Of a stretch of 64,000 nt of DNA, positions 1-8,462 are shown one piece after another. The notes under the pieces are model-generated. The model saw only the letters and a list, made by a program, of their open reading frames with translations, was not told the DNA's origin and ran no database searches. The translations under genes and the position numbers were made by a program. Within the stretch, counting starts at the first letter, position 1, and each line of letters begins with the position of its first letter. Source of the DNA: G965267185 sp965267185 (GTDB lineage Bacteria > Pseudomonadota > Alphaproteobacteria > UBA6615); contig OZ253937.1 in assembly GCA_965267185.1 (NCBI GenBank), positions 1,984,001 through 2,048,000 on the forward strand. Reading direction: 5' to 3'.

Positions 1-911
1 TAAATCCATTCAACAAGCACTCCCTCGCCCGATCCCGCCTTGACCACCATATCGACATCCATTGCCGATGTCCGCGCCATCAGAATGCCGCCATCCCGCT
101 CTCTTTTCCGGGTTTCGAGCACCTCGAGCTGATAGTTCGCCTCAACGGGGAAGTTCGCCATGATCCGGAGCGGTCCGTCGCGCAACAACGGGGCACGCGC
201 TTCCTCGATTCCCATAAAGCTGGGATCGACGAGGCTGAGACCGATCGACTTCACCTCCTCGACAACAATCTCCGGATTGAGCGTCTTGTCTGTAGTTTTT
301 AGCAGTTCGATTTCAGCTGCCGCGCTCGCATCCGCCACCGCGGATCGTCCGGCGGCGGCTTCTGGCACCCGTTCGGGCTTGGCTGTCGCGTCACTCAAGG
401 TTTTGTCATCGCCACCGAGCGCAGCGTCAACACCGTTCGCGGCCGCTTTATCGAACCAGACACGCGCCTCTTCGGGGTCCCGCGCCACGCCACGGCCAAG
501 CTTATAGAGAACACCTAGATTGTATTGTGCCCGGCCATGGTCTTGCTCGGCCGCTTTGCGCATCCAGGTAGCCGACCGGACATCGTCTTGGGATAAACCG
601 CGTCCGTCGGCATACATCAGCCCCAAATTATATTGGGACTGGGCATGACCCTGCCCCGCCGCCATCGCGTACCAACGTGCGGCCTCTGCGAGGTCAACAG
701 CAACGCCGAGGCCTCTCTCGTAGGCAACCCCCAGACTAAACTGTGATTCGGCGTGGCCATCCTTGGCGAGCGGCCGCCACTCGGCGACGGCATCGGCATA
801 GTGGGCCGCGCGCGCCGCCGCCATTCCCTTTTCGAAGTCCTGCGCCACGCCGGGCGACACAACCAGAAACAGGCCGAGAACTACGTTCAGTGCAAAAAGC
901 CAACCGTTCAT
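1..911 (-). CDS. Exported Sel1-repeat protein (3' end cut by window edge)
   Basis: Reads leftward from ATG at 911 and stays open to the window edge (303 full codons). Residues 1-20 are a hydrophobic signal peptide ending near VSPGVAQD. Three Sel1/TPR-like repeats follow (about residues 35-150), with the typical pattern A-x-W-Y-x-x-A-A-x-x-G, A-Q-x-N-L-G and Y-x-x-G-x-G-V. After an Ala/Glu-rich linker comes a C-terminal part with no family I recognise. Sel1 proteins are usually scaffolds for protein contacts, in bacteria often in the envelope; the partner here is unknown. It is divergent from the DUF1993 gene. No catalytic motif is visible. Confidence 0.85.
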   Translation of the reverse strand, partial: MNGWLFALNVVLGLFLVVSPGVAQDFEKGMAAARAAHYADAVAEWRPLAKDGHAESQFSLGVAYERGLGVAVDLAEAARWYAMAAGQGHAQSQYNLGLMYADGRGLSQDDVRSATWMRKAAEQDHGRAQYNLGVLYKLGRGVARDPEEARVWFDKAAANGVDAALGGDDKTLSDATAKPERVPEAAAGRSAVADASAAAEIELLKTTDKTLNPEIVVEEVKSIGLSLVDPSFMGIEEARAPLLRDGPLRIMANFPVEANYQLEVLETRKRERDGGILMARTSAMDVDMVVKAGSGEGVLVEWI

Positions 912-1041
912 GCCTACTAAGTTAGCATCCATCTCGCCCCCGCTGAACGGCTATGGCTATGCCTCGCAAACGCAGAAACGGATTGACACGGCCGGCTCCG
1001 TCCGCTGCGGTAGCTGATTAAATTTCAAGGGAGTGCCTGTA

Positions 1042-1554
1042 ATGCCATTGTCGCTGCACCAAGTGTCCGTGTCGGTCTTCGACCAACTTCTGGAATCGCT
1101 GTCTTCGATCCTCGACAAGGCCGAAGCGCACTGCACAGCGACCGGCACCACGCCGGGCGAGTTGCTCGAACTGCGGCTTGCGCCGGATATGTTCACGCTG
1201 ACGCAGCAGGTCCAGCGCGCCTGTATTCACGCCAGCGGCGCCGCGGCGCGTTTGGCGGATATCGATGTTCCCGAGCAGGCCGAGGATGAAACCACTTTTG
1301 ACGATCTGCGTGCGCGAATTGCGCAGACGCGCGCCTTCCTTGACGGGCTGACCCCCGCGCAGATGGAAGGCCGCGAAACCGCAACTATCGAGCAGCCAAC
1401 GCGCGTCGGCACCCTCACCTTCAACGGGTCCGATTTCCTGCTTCACTTCGCCCTGCCCCAGTTCACGTTCCACGTGACCACAGCCTATGACATCATCCGC
1501 CATGCCGGGGTCGAAATCGGCAAGGTCGATTTCATGGGCAGCGCCATACGTTAG
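1042..1554 (+). CDS. DUF1993 family protein
   Basis: 170 residues. The family is recognised from the overall pattern: N-terminal helix with SLHQVSVSVFDQLLESL, then LRLAPDMFTLTQQVQRAC, and the later stretch FNGSDFLLHFALPQFTFHV before a final helix. DUF1993 proteins are small helical bundles distantly like DinB; their function is not established. An in-frame GTG lies at 1033, but ATG 1042 is preferred because an AAGGGAG ribosome site (1027-1033) sits at correct spacing. A second member of the same family starts at 63681 near the other end of the window; the two share the L-APDM motif. Confidence 0.85.
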   Translation: MPLSLHQVSVSVFDQLLESLSSILDKAEAHCTATGTTPGELLELRLAPDMFTLTQQVQRACIHASGAAARLADIDVPEQAEDETTFDDLRARIAQTRAFLDGLTPAQMEGRETATIEQPTRVGTLTFNGSDFLLHFALPQFTFHVTTAYDIIRHAGVEIGKVDFMGSAIR

Positions 1555-1636
1555 CTCTTGCGATCCGGGCCGCTGCCTCTCTTCCGACCCCTAGATGAAG
1601 CGCCCTATCCAAATTGTCAGGCCGGCTGTAACCCTT

Positions 1637-1737
1637 TCTCAGCATGGGATAGCGCCGATGCGAGCGGTATTATCCGGTCCCAAACCATTTATGATCACTT
1701 AACGGTCGTCAGCTAGTCTCAGCATCCGATAGTACCG
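1637..1737. repeat. Pair of imperfect 21-bp direct repeats upstream of kinase gene
   Basis: TCTCAGCAT-NN-GATAG-NN-CCG occurs at 1637-1657 and again at 1717-1737, 17 of 21 positions identical and exactly 80 bp apart. Both lie in the 225-bp gap before the hybrid kinase. The spacing and conservation would fit a regulator-binding pair or the ends of a small duplication; nothing proves either. Confidence 0.45.
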
Positions 1738-1753
1738 CCTACCGTGGCGGTAC
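1732..1753. promoter_or_regulatory. Perfect 8-bp-arm hairpin just before the kinase gene
   Basis: GTACCGCC (1732-1739) pairs with GGCGGTAC (1746-1753) across a 6-nt loop, ending 26 bp before the kinase ATG. It overlaps the second direct repeat. It lacks a T-run, so it is more likely a leader hairpin or operator than a terminator. Confidence 0.45.
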
Positions 1754-1779
1754 CTCTGGCGAAAGTGGACGACTGAGCG

Positions 1780-3912
1780 ATGCGCATTGGCCGCAAATTG
1801 GCTGTCACACACCTGGTTATGAGCCTGTTCTTAGTAGGCCTCGTATTTGGTGCCAAATTGGTTATCGATCGCATCGATCGCGATGTCAGCGCACTCAGCG
1901 ACCAAACTTTTCTGATCATTGATCAGCTCAACGACCTGAGGTCGGCTAGCTTGCGCATTTTGGCGACCACCAACGAAATCGCATTCATCGCCGGCACGGA
2001 TAAAAAGGAATCAGACGCCGAGGAAAACGAAGCAAGTGAAGAGGCGGAGGAGGACGAACTCGAAGAACTCGACGAGGGTATCGAAACCTTCAATAAAGCA
2101 TTCACTCGTTATTCACAGACTATCGAAGAGTTCCGCCCCGACAGTACCGAAACCCGAGACGAGATCGGTGCCGCCGGGACAGCCCTTGTAGCAGGAAGCC
2201 TCCGCCTTGCAGCCGCTGTGGAAGAAGAAGGATCGCAGACGGAGCTTCTCGATATCAAAGAAGATTTGGAAGATTTAGAGCGCGCCTATTTGGCGACGAT
2301 TGCAACCGCACTCGACCTGGCACGGTTCGACTTCGAACGGCAAAAAATCGCCCTTAGTAAGATCACCGAAGTCGCGAGCACGCTAACTTGGGCGGGATCG
2401 GCTTTTTTTGCCGTCCTCCTGCTCATCGTTGGCAACCTCGTAACCAAGACAATAACCCGTCCGCTCGACGAGTTAGTCATTGCAACAGAAAGGATGACGC
2501 AAGGAGATTTCTCCACGCGCGTCGACGTTGCGTCGCAAGACGAGGTCGGGAGATTGGGTGCCGCCTTCAACCAACTCGGACAAGCCATCGAAGAACATAT
2601 TCAATCGCGCGCAGAATCCGAATCCGAACTCAAATACGAAATCGAGGATCGTCTCAAAGCGGAAGCAACGCTCAAGGAACTCAACGACAACCTCGAAGGG
2701 CTAATCGCCGAGCGCACCGAAGCGATCCGCCGAAGCGAAGCGGCGCTGCTCGACGAGAAAGAGCGGGCCGAAACGGCAAGCCAGGCCAAGTCGGCGTTTC
2801 TCGCCAATATGAGCCATGAATTGCGGACACCGCTGAATGCGATCATCGGGTACAGCGAAATGATGCTGGAAGATGCGATCGAGGACGGCGCCCAGGAGCG
2901 GGTCTCGGATCTGCAGAAGATCCAACGGTCTGGCCGCCACCTGCTTGAGCTGATCAACGACATCCTGGATATCTCCAAGATCGAGGCCGGTAAGATCGAA
3001 CTGAATATTGATTCGATAGACCTCACGAATCTGATCGCTGAAGTTGAGAGCACCACGGCTCCTCTTATGGAAGCCAACGGGAACCAGCTGAAAATAGCCC
3101 TCCCCGACGATCTCGGCCGCGTCGAATGCGATGACCAACGGTTGCGTCAAGTTTTGATAAATCTGCTCAGCAATGCCGCCAAATTCACCGAAAACGGCGC
3201 CATTGGTCTCATCATCGAACGCAACAGCGACGGCTGGATCAGGATCGCCGTTCGCGATAACGGCATCGGTATGAGTGAAGAGCAAATTAGCCGACTGTTC
3301 GAGCCCTTTATCCAGGCCGACAACACAATCACCAAACGCTACGGCGGCACCGGTTTGGGTCTTGCGATCAGCCTTCGATTCGTCGAAATGATGGGGGGCA
3401 GGATTACCATCGATAGCGAGTTGGGCGCTGGCTCTTGTTTTACAGTATGGCTACCCGATTTCGCAGTCTCCGATCCGGATTCCAGCGAGGCCGATGACGG
3501 ACCTCTGATTCTGATCATCGAAGATACCCTGACGGACAGCTCATTGCTCGAACGTTATCTGCGCCCGCTAGGCTATCGGATAGCGCTCGCGCGCGACGGC
3601 GAGCAAGGCCTGGAACTCGCGCGCAAAATAAACCCAGCGGCAATCATACTCGACCTCGAACTGCCCGGAATGGATGGCTTTACCGTGCTCAAGGCGCTGC
3701 GCACCGACATGGCGCTGCGCACGATCCCGATTATCGTCACGTCAATTCACGACGCCCGCGAGCAAGTGCTCGAACTTGGGGCCTGGGAGTATATCACCAA
3801 GCCAATCGACCGCCCGGCGCTAACGGTGGCGTTGAGCGAACACATTCAGCATCCAAACACTACCGATCCGGCAGCTCATGTGCCCATCCCCGCCCAAGCC
3901 GCAAATGGATGA
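1780..3912 (+). CDS. Membrane hybrid histidine kinase (HAMP-HisKA-HATPase-REC)
   Basis: 710 residues. TM1 about 8-30, sensor region 31-203, TM2 about 204-224, HAMP about 225-280, coiled coil 280-335, HisKA with phospho-acceptor His346 in SHELRTPLN, HATPase with N-box Asn465, DNGIG (493-497) and GGTGLGL (522-528), then a C-terminal receiver with acidic pocket E581/D582, phospho-site Asp625 and Lys674. All key residues are present, so it should autophosphorylate and pass phosphate to its own receiver. There is no HPt domain, and none is encoded nearby. The sensor region carries an acidic stretch, residues 77-102, with 16 Asp/Glu of 26. The gene leads the signalling cluster and is followed at 115 bp by a lone receiver. 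The ligand is unknown. Confidence 0.95.
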   Translation: MRIGRKLAVTHLVMSLFLVGLVFGAKLVIDRIDRDVSALSDQTFLIIDQLNDLRSASLRILATTNEIAFIAGTDKKESDAEENEASEEAEEDELEELDEGIETFNKAFTRYSQTIEEFRPDSTETRDEIGAAGTALVAGSLRLAAAVEEEGSQTELLDIKEDLEDLERAYLATIATALDLARFDFERQKIALSKITEVASTLTWAGSAFFAVLLLIVGNLVTKTITRPLDELVIATERMTQGDFSTRVDVASQDEVGRLGAAFNQLGQAIEEHIQSRAESESELKYEIEDRLKAEATLKELNDNLEGLIAERTEAIRRSEAALLDEKERAETASQAKSAFLANMSHELRTPLNAIIGYSEMMLEDAIEDGAQERVSDLQKIQRSGRHLLELINDILDISKIEAGKIELNIDSIDLTNLIAEVESTTAPLMEANGNQLKIALPDDLGRVECDDQRLRQVLINLLSNAAKFTENGAIGLIIERNSDGWIRIAVRDNGIGMSEEQISRLFEPFIQADNTITKRYGGTGLGLAISLRFVEMMGGRITIDSELGAGSCFTVWLPDFAVSDPDSSEADDGPLILIIEDTLTDSSLLERYLRPLGYRIALARDGEQGLELARKINPAAIILDLELPGMDGFTVLKALRTDMALRTIPIIVTSIHDAREQVLELGAWEYITKPIDRPALTVALSEHIQHPNTTDPAAHVPIPAQAANG

Positions 3913-4027
3913 ATACAATGGTAACTGAGGGTTAAGGAATAGAGTCTTAAACTTACGGTTAACGTCACCCTGATAGCCGCGCGGATTGTACCGGGGACGC
4001 TATCATGGCCTCAGACATGGTGTTGTC

Positions 4028-4405
4028 ATGGCTACGATCTTGCTGGTCGAAGATAACGAACTCAATCGCGACATGCTGAGCCGCCGCCTCGGCCGGCGCG
4101 GCTATGACGTGGTTTGGGCGGATTCGGCACCCAGCGCCGTCGAACAAGCCGGTAAAATCGATCCCGACCTGATCTTAATGGACGTTTCGCTCGGCGAGAC
4201 CAGCGGTTTAGACGCCACCCGCGAGATCAGAGCGAAGGAGAACGGCAATCGGGTGCCAATTATCGCGTTGACCGCGCACGCGCTGTCTTCCGACCGCGAG
4301 CAGTGCTTGGAAGCAGGCTGCGACGACTTCGAGACCAAGCCTGTCGATATGAACCGCCTTCTGAGCAAGCTGGCAAGTTGGTTGGGCGAGACGACGGATG
4401 GCTGA
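4028..4405 (+). CDS. Single-domain response regulator (DivK/CheY-like)
   Basis: 125 residues, receiver domain only: acidic pocket E8/D9, phospho-acceptor Asp52 in LILMDVSLG, Thr82 in ALTAHA and Lys104 in FETKPVD. The ALTAHA motif is typical of receivers that work with hybrid kinases and phosphorelays such as DivK. ATG 4028 is chosen because the protein then starts directly with the first receiver strand; upstream in-frame starts add unstructured residues. Its stop overlaps the start of the next gene by 8 bp, so the two are likely translated together. It probably shuttles phosphate or acts by protein contact, since there is no output domain. Confidence 0.93.
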   Translation: MATILLVEDNELNRDMLSRRLGRRGYDVVWADSAPSAVEQAGKIDPDLILMDVSLGETSGLDATREIRAKENGNRVPIIALTAHALSSDREQCLEAGCDDFETKPVDMNRLLSKLASWLGETTDG

Positions 4406-6488
4406 AGTGTCGGGGCGCCTCCTCGTCGTCGACGACATCGAGGAAAACCGCGATCTCCTGAAACGCCGGCTGGAACGCCGCGGATACGATGTAGAGGTCG
4501 CCGATAGCGGCCAGGCCGCGCTTGATCTGACGGCGCAGCACGACTTCGAGCTCGTTCTCTTGGATATCATGATGCCCGGTATGAGCGGGCTGGAAACGCT
4601 GGCCGGATTGCGCAAAAACAGCGACCCCGCGTCACTGCCGGTGATTATGGTATCGGCAAAAAGCGAGAGCGAAGACGTCGTGCAGGCTCTGGGTATGGGC
4701 GCCAGCGACTATATTACCAAACCGATAGATTTTCCCGTGGCGTTCGCGCGTATCGAAACGCATCTGACTCTGAAACGCGCCGACGATGCCTTGCGGGACA
4801 GCGAAGAGCGGTTCTCGCTGGCGATGGAGGGCGCAACCGAAGGTCTGTGGGATTGGGACCTGAGGAGCGATGAGATTTACTACTCGGGACGCTGGAAGGC
4901 ACTGATCGGCCAGGACGGCAACGACCTATCGAACCAGACGTCCGAATGGTTCGACCGTATCCATGAAAAAGACGTTGATCGGGTAAGAGCGGAAATAAAG
5001 AAACATCTCGACGGGATTTCGCTGCGACTTGACGTCACCTATCGCCTTCGGCATGCGAACCAAACCCACCGCTGGATGCGGACGGTGGGGATGGCGCGGC
5101 GTGACTCCGATGGCACCGCGTTACGCTTAGCCGGATCGCTGTCGGACGTGACCGAGCAGATCCTCATGGATCCGCACACCGACATTCCCAATCGAACCCA
5201 TTTCCGCGACTGTATCGACCGGGTTATTGCCCGCAAAGAGCGTAATGACAACTTCGAATTCGGCATTGTTGTCCTCGAACTCGACGTCTACCAAGATCTG
5301 GAATCAAGTGCCGGTCACAGCGTTACCGAGCAGCTTTTACAAGACTTCGCCCAGCGTCTTACGGCTCACACCCGGCCCGGCGACACCGTTGCTTTAATCG
5401 GCGAGAACACATTCGCCATGTTGCTGGACGAAATCGGTATGGTCGCCGATGCCGTACGGATCGCCGAACGTGCGCGGGAAATTGTCGAAGTTCCCTTCGA
5501 TATTTTCGGCCAGGAAATCTCAACCACGCTAAGCGCTGGCATCGCCACCAGCCATACATCCTACGACACCGCCGAAGATATGCTGCGCGACGCGACGCTC
5601 GGGTTGCGCTCGGCTCAGGAGCTGGGCGGGGACTGCTGCCAAATCGTCGACCCGGATCTGCACGCGCAAGCTTTAGAGCGCCTGCATCTGGAGGCGGACT
5701 TGCGCCGCGCGGCAACGAAAGAAGCCTTCGACCTGCATTATCAGCCCATTGTCGACTTAGCGGATGGAAAAATAACAGGTTTCGAAACACTGCTGCGTTG
5801 GGACCGGTCGGAACACGGGCCCGTTTCACCAGCGATATTTATTCCGGTAGCCGAGCGTACAGCGCTGATCAATCCCATCGGAAAGTGGGTACTGACAAAG
5901 GCGTGCCGTCAGTTCGCAGAATGGCAAAAAACACTGTCTGAGGACTTCAATTTCCTGCTGAGCGTTAATGTATCGCCGCGGCAGATCCAGCAGGACGACT
6001 TAGCCGATCAATTCGCCGACGTCCTCGCACAAACCGGGTTAGCGCCAAAATGGCTCAAGATTGAAATCACCGAAAGCGCGGTTCTAGAGGACCTCGATAA
6101 GGCAGTTCGAACCTTGGAGAAACTCCATAACCTCGGTGTTCGCATCGCCATCGATGACTTCGGCACAGGCTATTCGTCGCTAAGCACACTGCTGCGTATT
6201 CCGATCGATACCATCAAGATCGACCAGTCTTTTACCGCAACGATCGAGACCGATCCGGCAGCCCACCGCATTGTCGGAGCCATCATCAATATGGCCGAAA
6301 GCCTTGGCAAAGATATCGTGGCGGAAGGAATCGAGACGGAATCTCAGGCCTCGATCGTTCGTGATATGGGCGCTCAATACGGGCAAGGTTACCTGTACTC
6401 GAAGCCTGTTCCAGCCGCGCAAGCCTTCGATTTACTCAGAAATCAGACCGAAGGCGAAACCCAGCGGGTGTTAACCGCCGCAGTTTGA
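4398..6488 (+). CDS. Response regulator with PAS, degenerate GGDEF and EAL domains
   Basis: 696 residues. Receiver 1-120 with Asp56 and Lys108, PAS/PAC 133-255, GGDEF 255-415, EAL 430-680. The GGDEF signature is replaced by GENTF (335-339), so cyclase activity is unlikely. The EAL domain reads ETL (463-465) but keeps the other residues expected in active c-di-GMP phosphodiesterases: NVSPRQ (524-529), EITES (556-560), IDDFGTG (585-591), KID (607-609) and AEGIE (642-646). The likely role is phosphorylation-controlled c-di-GMP breakdown, with the degenerate GGDEF perhaps binding GTP as a sensor. It overlaps the receiver gene, and the kinase upstream is the obvious input. The balance of activity is inferred from motifs only. 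Confidence 0.93.
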   Translation: MAEVSGRLLVVDDIEENRDLLKRRLERRGYDVEVADSGQAALDLTAQHDFELVLLDIMMPGMSGLETLAGLRKNSDPASLPVIMVSAKSESEDVVQALGMGASDYITKPIDFPVAFARIETHLTLKRADDALRDSEERFSLAMEGATEGLWDWDLRSDEIYYSGRWKALIGQDGNDLSNQTSEWFDRIHEKDVDRVRAEIKKHLDGISLRLDVTYRLRHANQTHRWMRTVGMARRDSDGTALRLAGSLSDVTEQILMDPHTDIPNRTHFRDCIDRVIARKERNDNFEFGIVVLELDVYQDLESSAGHSVTEQLLQDFAQRLTAHTRPGDTVALIGENTFAMLLDEIGMVADAVRIAERAREIVEVPFDIFGQEISTTLSAGIATSHTSYDTAEDMLRDATLGLRSAQELGGDCCQIVDPDLHAQALERLHLEADLRRAATKEAFDLHYQPIVDLADGKITGFETLLRWDRSEHGPVSPAIFIPVAERTALINPIGKWVLTKACRQFAEWQKTLSEDFNFLLSVNVSPRQIQQDDLADQFADVLAQTGLAPKWLKIEITESAVLEDLDKAVRTLEKLHNLGVRIAIDDFGTGYSSLSTLLRIPIDTIKIDQSFTATIETDPAAHRIVGAIINMAESLGKDIVAEGIETESQASIVRDMGAQYGQGYLYSKPVPAAQAFDLLRNQTEGETQRVLTAAV

Positions 6489-6659
6489 CCGGCAAACGTA
6501 CGCCAGTCGAAGCCCCGGGACAGCTTATCCCAAACCACGCAGCTGAACGGCCGCTCCGGCGCCGAAACTTACCGGCCCCTTGCCCCGGTGCCGCAATTCG
6601 CCCTACCCTGAAGCTGACTTGCGGCAGCTTGTCAGACCTCAATCTACTGGATCGTAGCT

Positions 6660-7304
6660 ATGGCTCCCGACGCTTCCTCCCTCCCTGCTGACGACACGAT
6701 TATTTCCTCTCTCGAGGCTCTCGAAGAGGTTTATGGAGAATCGCCAGAAGGATCATTGAAGAAGGAGATCAATTACATCTCCGAACACTACCAAGCCTTC
6801 ATTGAGGCAGCGCCGTTCGTTGTGGTCGCGACGGTCGGCCCCGAGGGTACGGATTGCTCGCCCCGGGGGGATCCAGCCGGTTTCGTTCGCGTCGTCGACA
6901 AGCACACCGTGATGATTCCAGACCGCCGCGGAAACAATCGCGTCGATAGCCTGCGCAACATCGTTCGCGATCCCCGTATCTCCCTTCTATTCCTCATCCC
7001 CGGCGTTGGCGAAACCATCCGTATCAACGGCACCGCCAAAATTTCGGTCGACCCGGAGCTATGTGCCTCATTCGAGATGCAAGGAAAGAACCCTCAGAGC
7101 GTCATCGTGGTGACGGCCAGCAGCATCTACTACCAGTGTCCCAAGGCGCTGGTGCGCTCGAAACTCTGGGACCCGGAAAGTATTGTGCCGCGAAAACAGC
7201 TTCCCACCACCGGCAATATCTTGGAAGGCATCACCAAGGGCGAGATCGACGGCGATGCGTATGACGCCGCCTATCCCCAACGGATCAAAGACACGATCTA
7301 CTAG
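6660..7304 (+). CDS. Pyridoxamine-5'-phosphate-oxidase-like FMN-binding protein
   Basis: 214 residues with the split-barrel flavin fold: FVVVATVGPEGTDCSPRGDP (about 56-75), IPDRRGNNRVDSLRNI, and the C-terminal YYQCPKALVRSKLWDP. The pattern matches the MSMEG_1061-type subfamily rather than true PdxH. Such proteins bind FMN or F420 and reduce small molecules, often of unknown identity. It is 33 bp upstream of an SDR gene on the same strand and may be co-transcribed with it. The physiological substrate cannot be read from the sequence. Confidence 0.88.
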   Translation: MAPDASSLPADDTIISSLEALEEVYGESPEGSLKKEINYISEHYQAFIEAAPFVVVATVGPEGTDCSPRGDPAGFVRVVDKHTVMIPDRRGNNRVDSLRNIVRDPRISLLFLIPGVGETIRINGTAKISVDPELCASFEMQGKNPQSVIVVTASSIYYQCPKALVRSKLWDPESIVPRKQLPTTGNILEGITKGEIDGDAYDAAYPQRIKDTIY

Positions 7305-7337
7305 CTGGAACGCTGAAGACCGACGTCGAGCGCTGGT

Positions 7338-8123
7338 GTGAAAGACCTATTTTCAGTCGCCGGGAAGGTGGCTCTGGTTACCGGCGGCTCGCGCGGTATC
7401 GGCCTGATGATTGCCCGCGGTCTCGTCGAGAATGGGGTGAAAACCTACATCTCATCACGCTCGGGCGAAGCATGTGATGAGGCTGCAGCCGAACTAGCAG
7501 CCTATGGTGAGTGCATTGCGCTTCCGGCAGACCTGTCTCAACTCGAAGAAGTCGAACGGCTTGCCGCAGTGGTGTCCGAACGGGAAGACGCGGTGCATAT
7601 CTTAGTCAACAACGCAGGCGCCGCCTGGGGTGCTTCGATTGGCGAAGTGCCCGAAATCGGCTGGGACAAGGTGATGGACTTGAACGCCAAGTCCCTGTTT
7701 TTTCTCAGCCAAGCCCTCTTGCCACAAATCGAAGCTGCGGCAACCGAGGACGACCCGGCGCGGATCATCAACATCGGTTCGGTCGACGGGCTCGCCATCC
7801 CCAAGCTCGAGACCTATTCCTATCCTGCCAGCAAAGCCGCGGTTCACCACTTGACCCGGGTCCTCGCCCACCGTCTGGGAGAGCGAAATATCACCGTCAA
7901 CGCCATCGCGCCAGGACCGTTCGAAAGCAAGATGATGGACTACACGCTGGCGAACTACCGCGACGAAATCGAAGCCACACTTCCCAGAGGCCGGCTCGGC
8001 ACCCCGGAGGATATTGCTGGAACAGTCATCTATCTGTCATCACGCGCCGGGGCCTACATCACCGGTGTGGTGATTCCGGTCGATGGCGGTTCGTTGGTTG
8101 CCAGCGAGATGTGGCGATCCTAA
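7338..8123 (+). CDS. Short-chain dehydrogenase/reductase (RhlG/FabG-like)
   Basis: 261 residues. Rossmann motif TGGSRGIG (14-21), NNAG, and catalytic Ser-Tyr-Lys in NIGS and YSYPASK. The C-terminal YITGVVIPVDGG is typical of classical SDRs. TYISSR after the second strand suggests NADP(H) preference. The start is GTG at 7338; no strong ribosome site is visible, so translation may be coupled to the FMN-binding gene. Substrate unknown; the general pattern resembles 3-oxoacyl reductases of the RhlG group. Confidence 0.88.
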   Translation: MKDLFSVAGKVALVTGGSRGIGLMIARGLVENGVKTYISSRSGEACDEAAAELAAYGECIALPADLSQLEEVERLAAVVSEREDAVHILVNNAGAAWGASIGEVPEIGWDKVMDLNAKSLFFLSQALLPQIEAAATEDDPARIINIGSVDGLAIPKLETYSYPASKAAVHHLTRVLAHRLGERNITVNAIAPGPFESKMMDYTLANYRDEIEATLPRGRLGTPEDIAGTVIYLSSRAGAYITGVVIPVDGGSLVASEMWRS

Positions 8124-8248
8124 CGAACCTGAATCTTCCGTATTCGCATCAGCAGGAAACCACGGGAACCGTTAACCTTAAGGAGTGCGAAATCTGCCGT
8201 ATTCCGCGAATTTTATAGTTAACAAATTCTATATTACTTAATAAATCA

Positions 8249-8278
8249 TTGACATTTAATGAATATTTTTTGTATTCT
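8249..8278 (+). promoter_or_regulatory. Near-consensus sigma70-type promoter
   Basis: TTGACA (8249-8254), an 18-bp spacer, then TATTCT (8273-8278), inside an AT-rich island (about 8205-8285) that contrasts with the GC-rich surroundings. It would start transcription near 8285, about 37 bp upstream of the ATG at 8322. It is the clearest promoter in the window. Confidence 0.65.
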
Positions 8279-8321
8279 GATAAATCACCGCTCGCGCAAA
8301 CATGGATGACGGGAGAGTTCG

Positions 8322-8462
8322 ATGCGTAACATTCGTCGACTAAAAACCGCGACTTTACGCGTTGCGAAGCGCCAAGCTGAAACCGTTGCAATCGAATACG
8401 CCTTCTTGGGCGCGTTCATCGCTTTGGTCAGCGCCTTCATTATTTCAATGATCGGGCAGTAG
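8322..8462 (+). CDS. Flp/Fap-type IVb pilin-like small protein
   Basis: 46 residues. A basic N-terminus (residues 1-20, seven Arg/Lys) is followed by TVAIEYAFLGAFIALVSAF, which matches the Flp-pilin pattern: Ala-Ile-Glu-Tyr and then a single hydrophobic helix. Ribosome site GGGAGA (8311-8316) has good spacing. In Flp pilins the prepilin peptidase cuts after Gly, with Glu at +5; here Glu25 as +5 puts Glu20 at -1 instead of Gly, so processing is doubtful. No tad/cpa assembly genes are in the window. The end overlaps the facing oxidoreductase gene by 18 bp. It could be an orphan pilin, a pseudopilin, or a small membrane protein that resembles one. Confidence 0.7.
   Translation: MRNIRRLKTATLRVAKRQAETVAIEYAFLGAFIALVSAFIISMIGQ

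Noticed and set aside
3947..3963. TTAA-N8-TTAAC resembling a CtrA site upstream of the DivK-like receiver
   Set aside because: The CtrA consensus has a 7-bp spacer; here it is 8 bp. Without a conserved pattern it is not enough to call.
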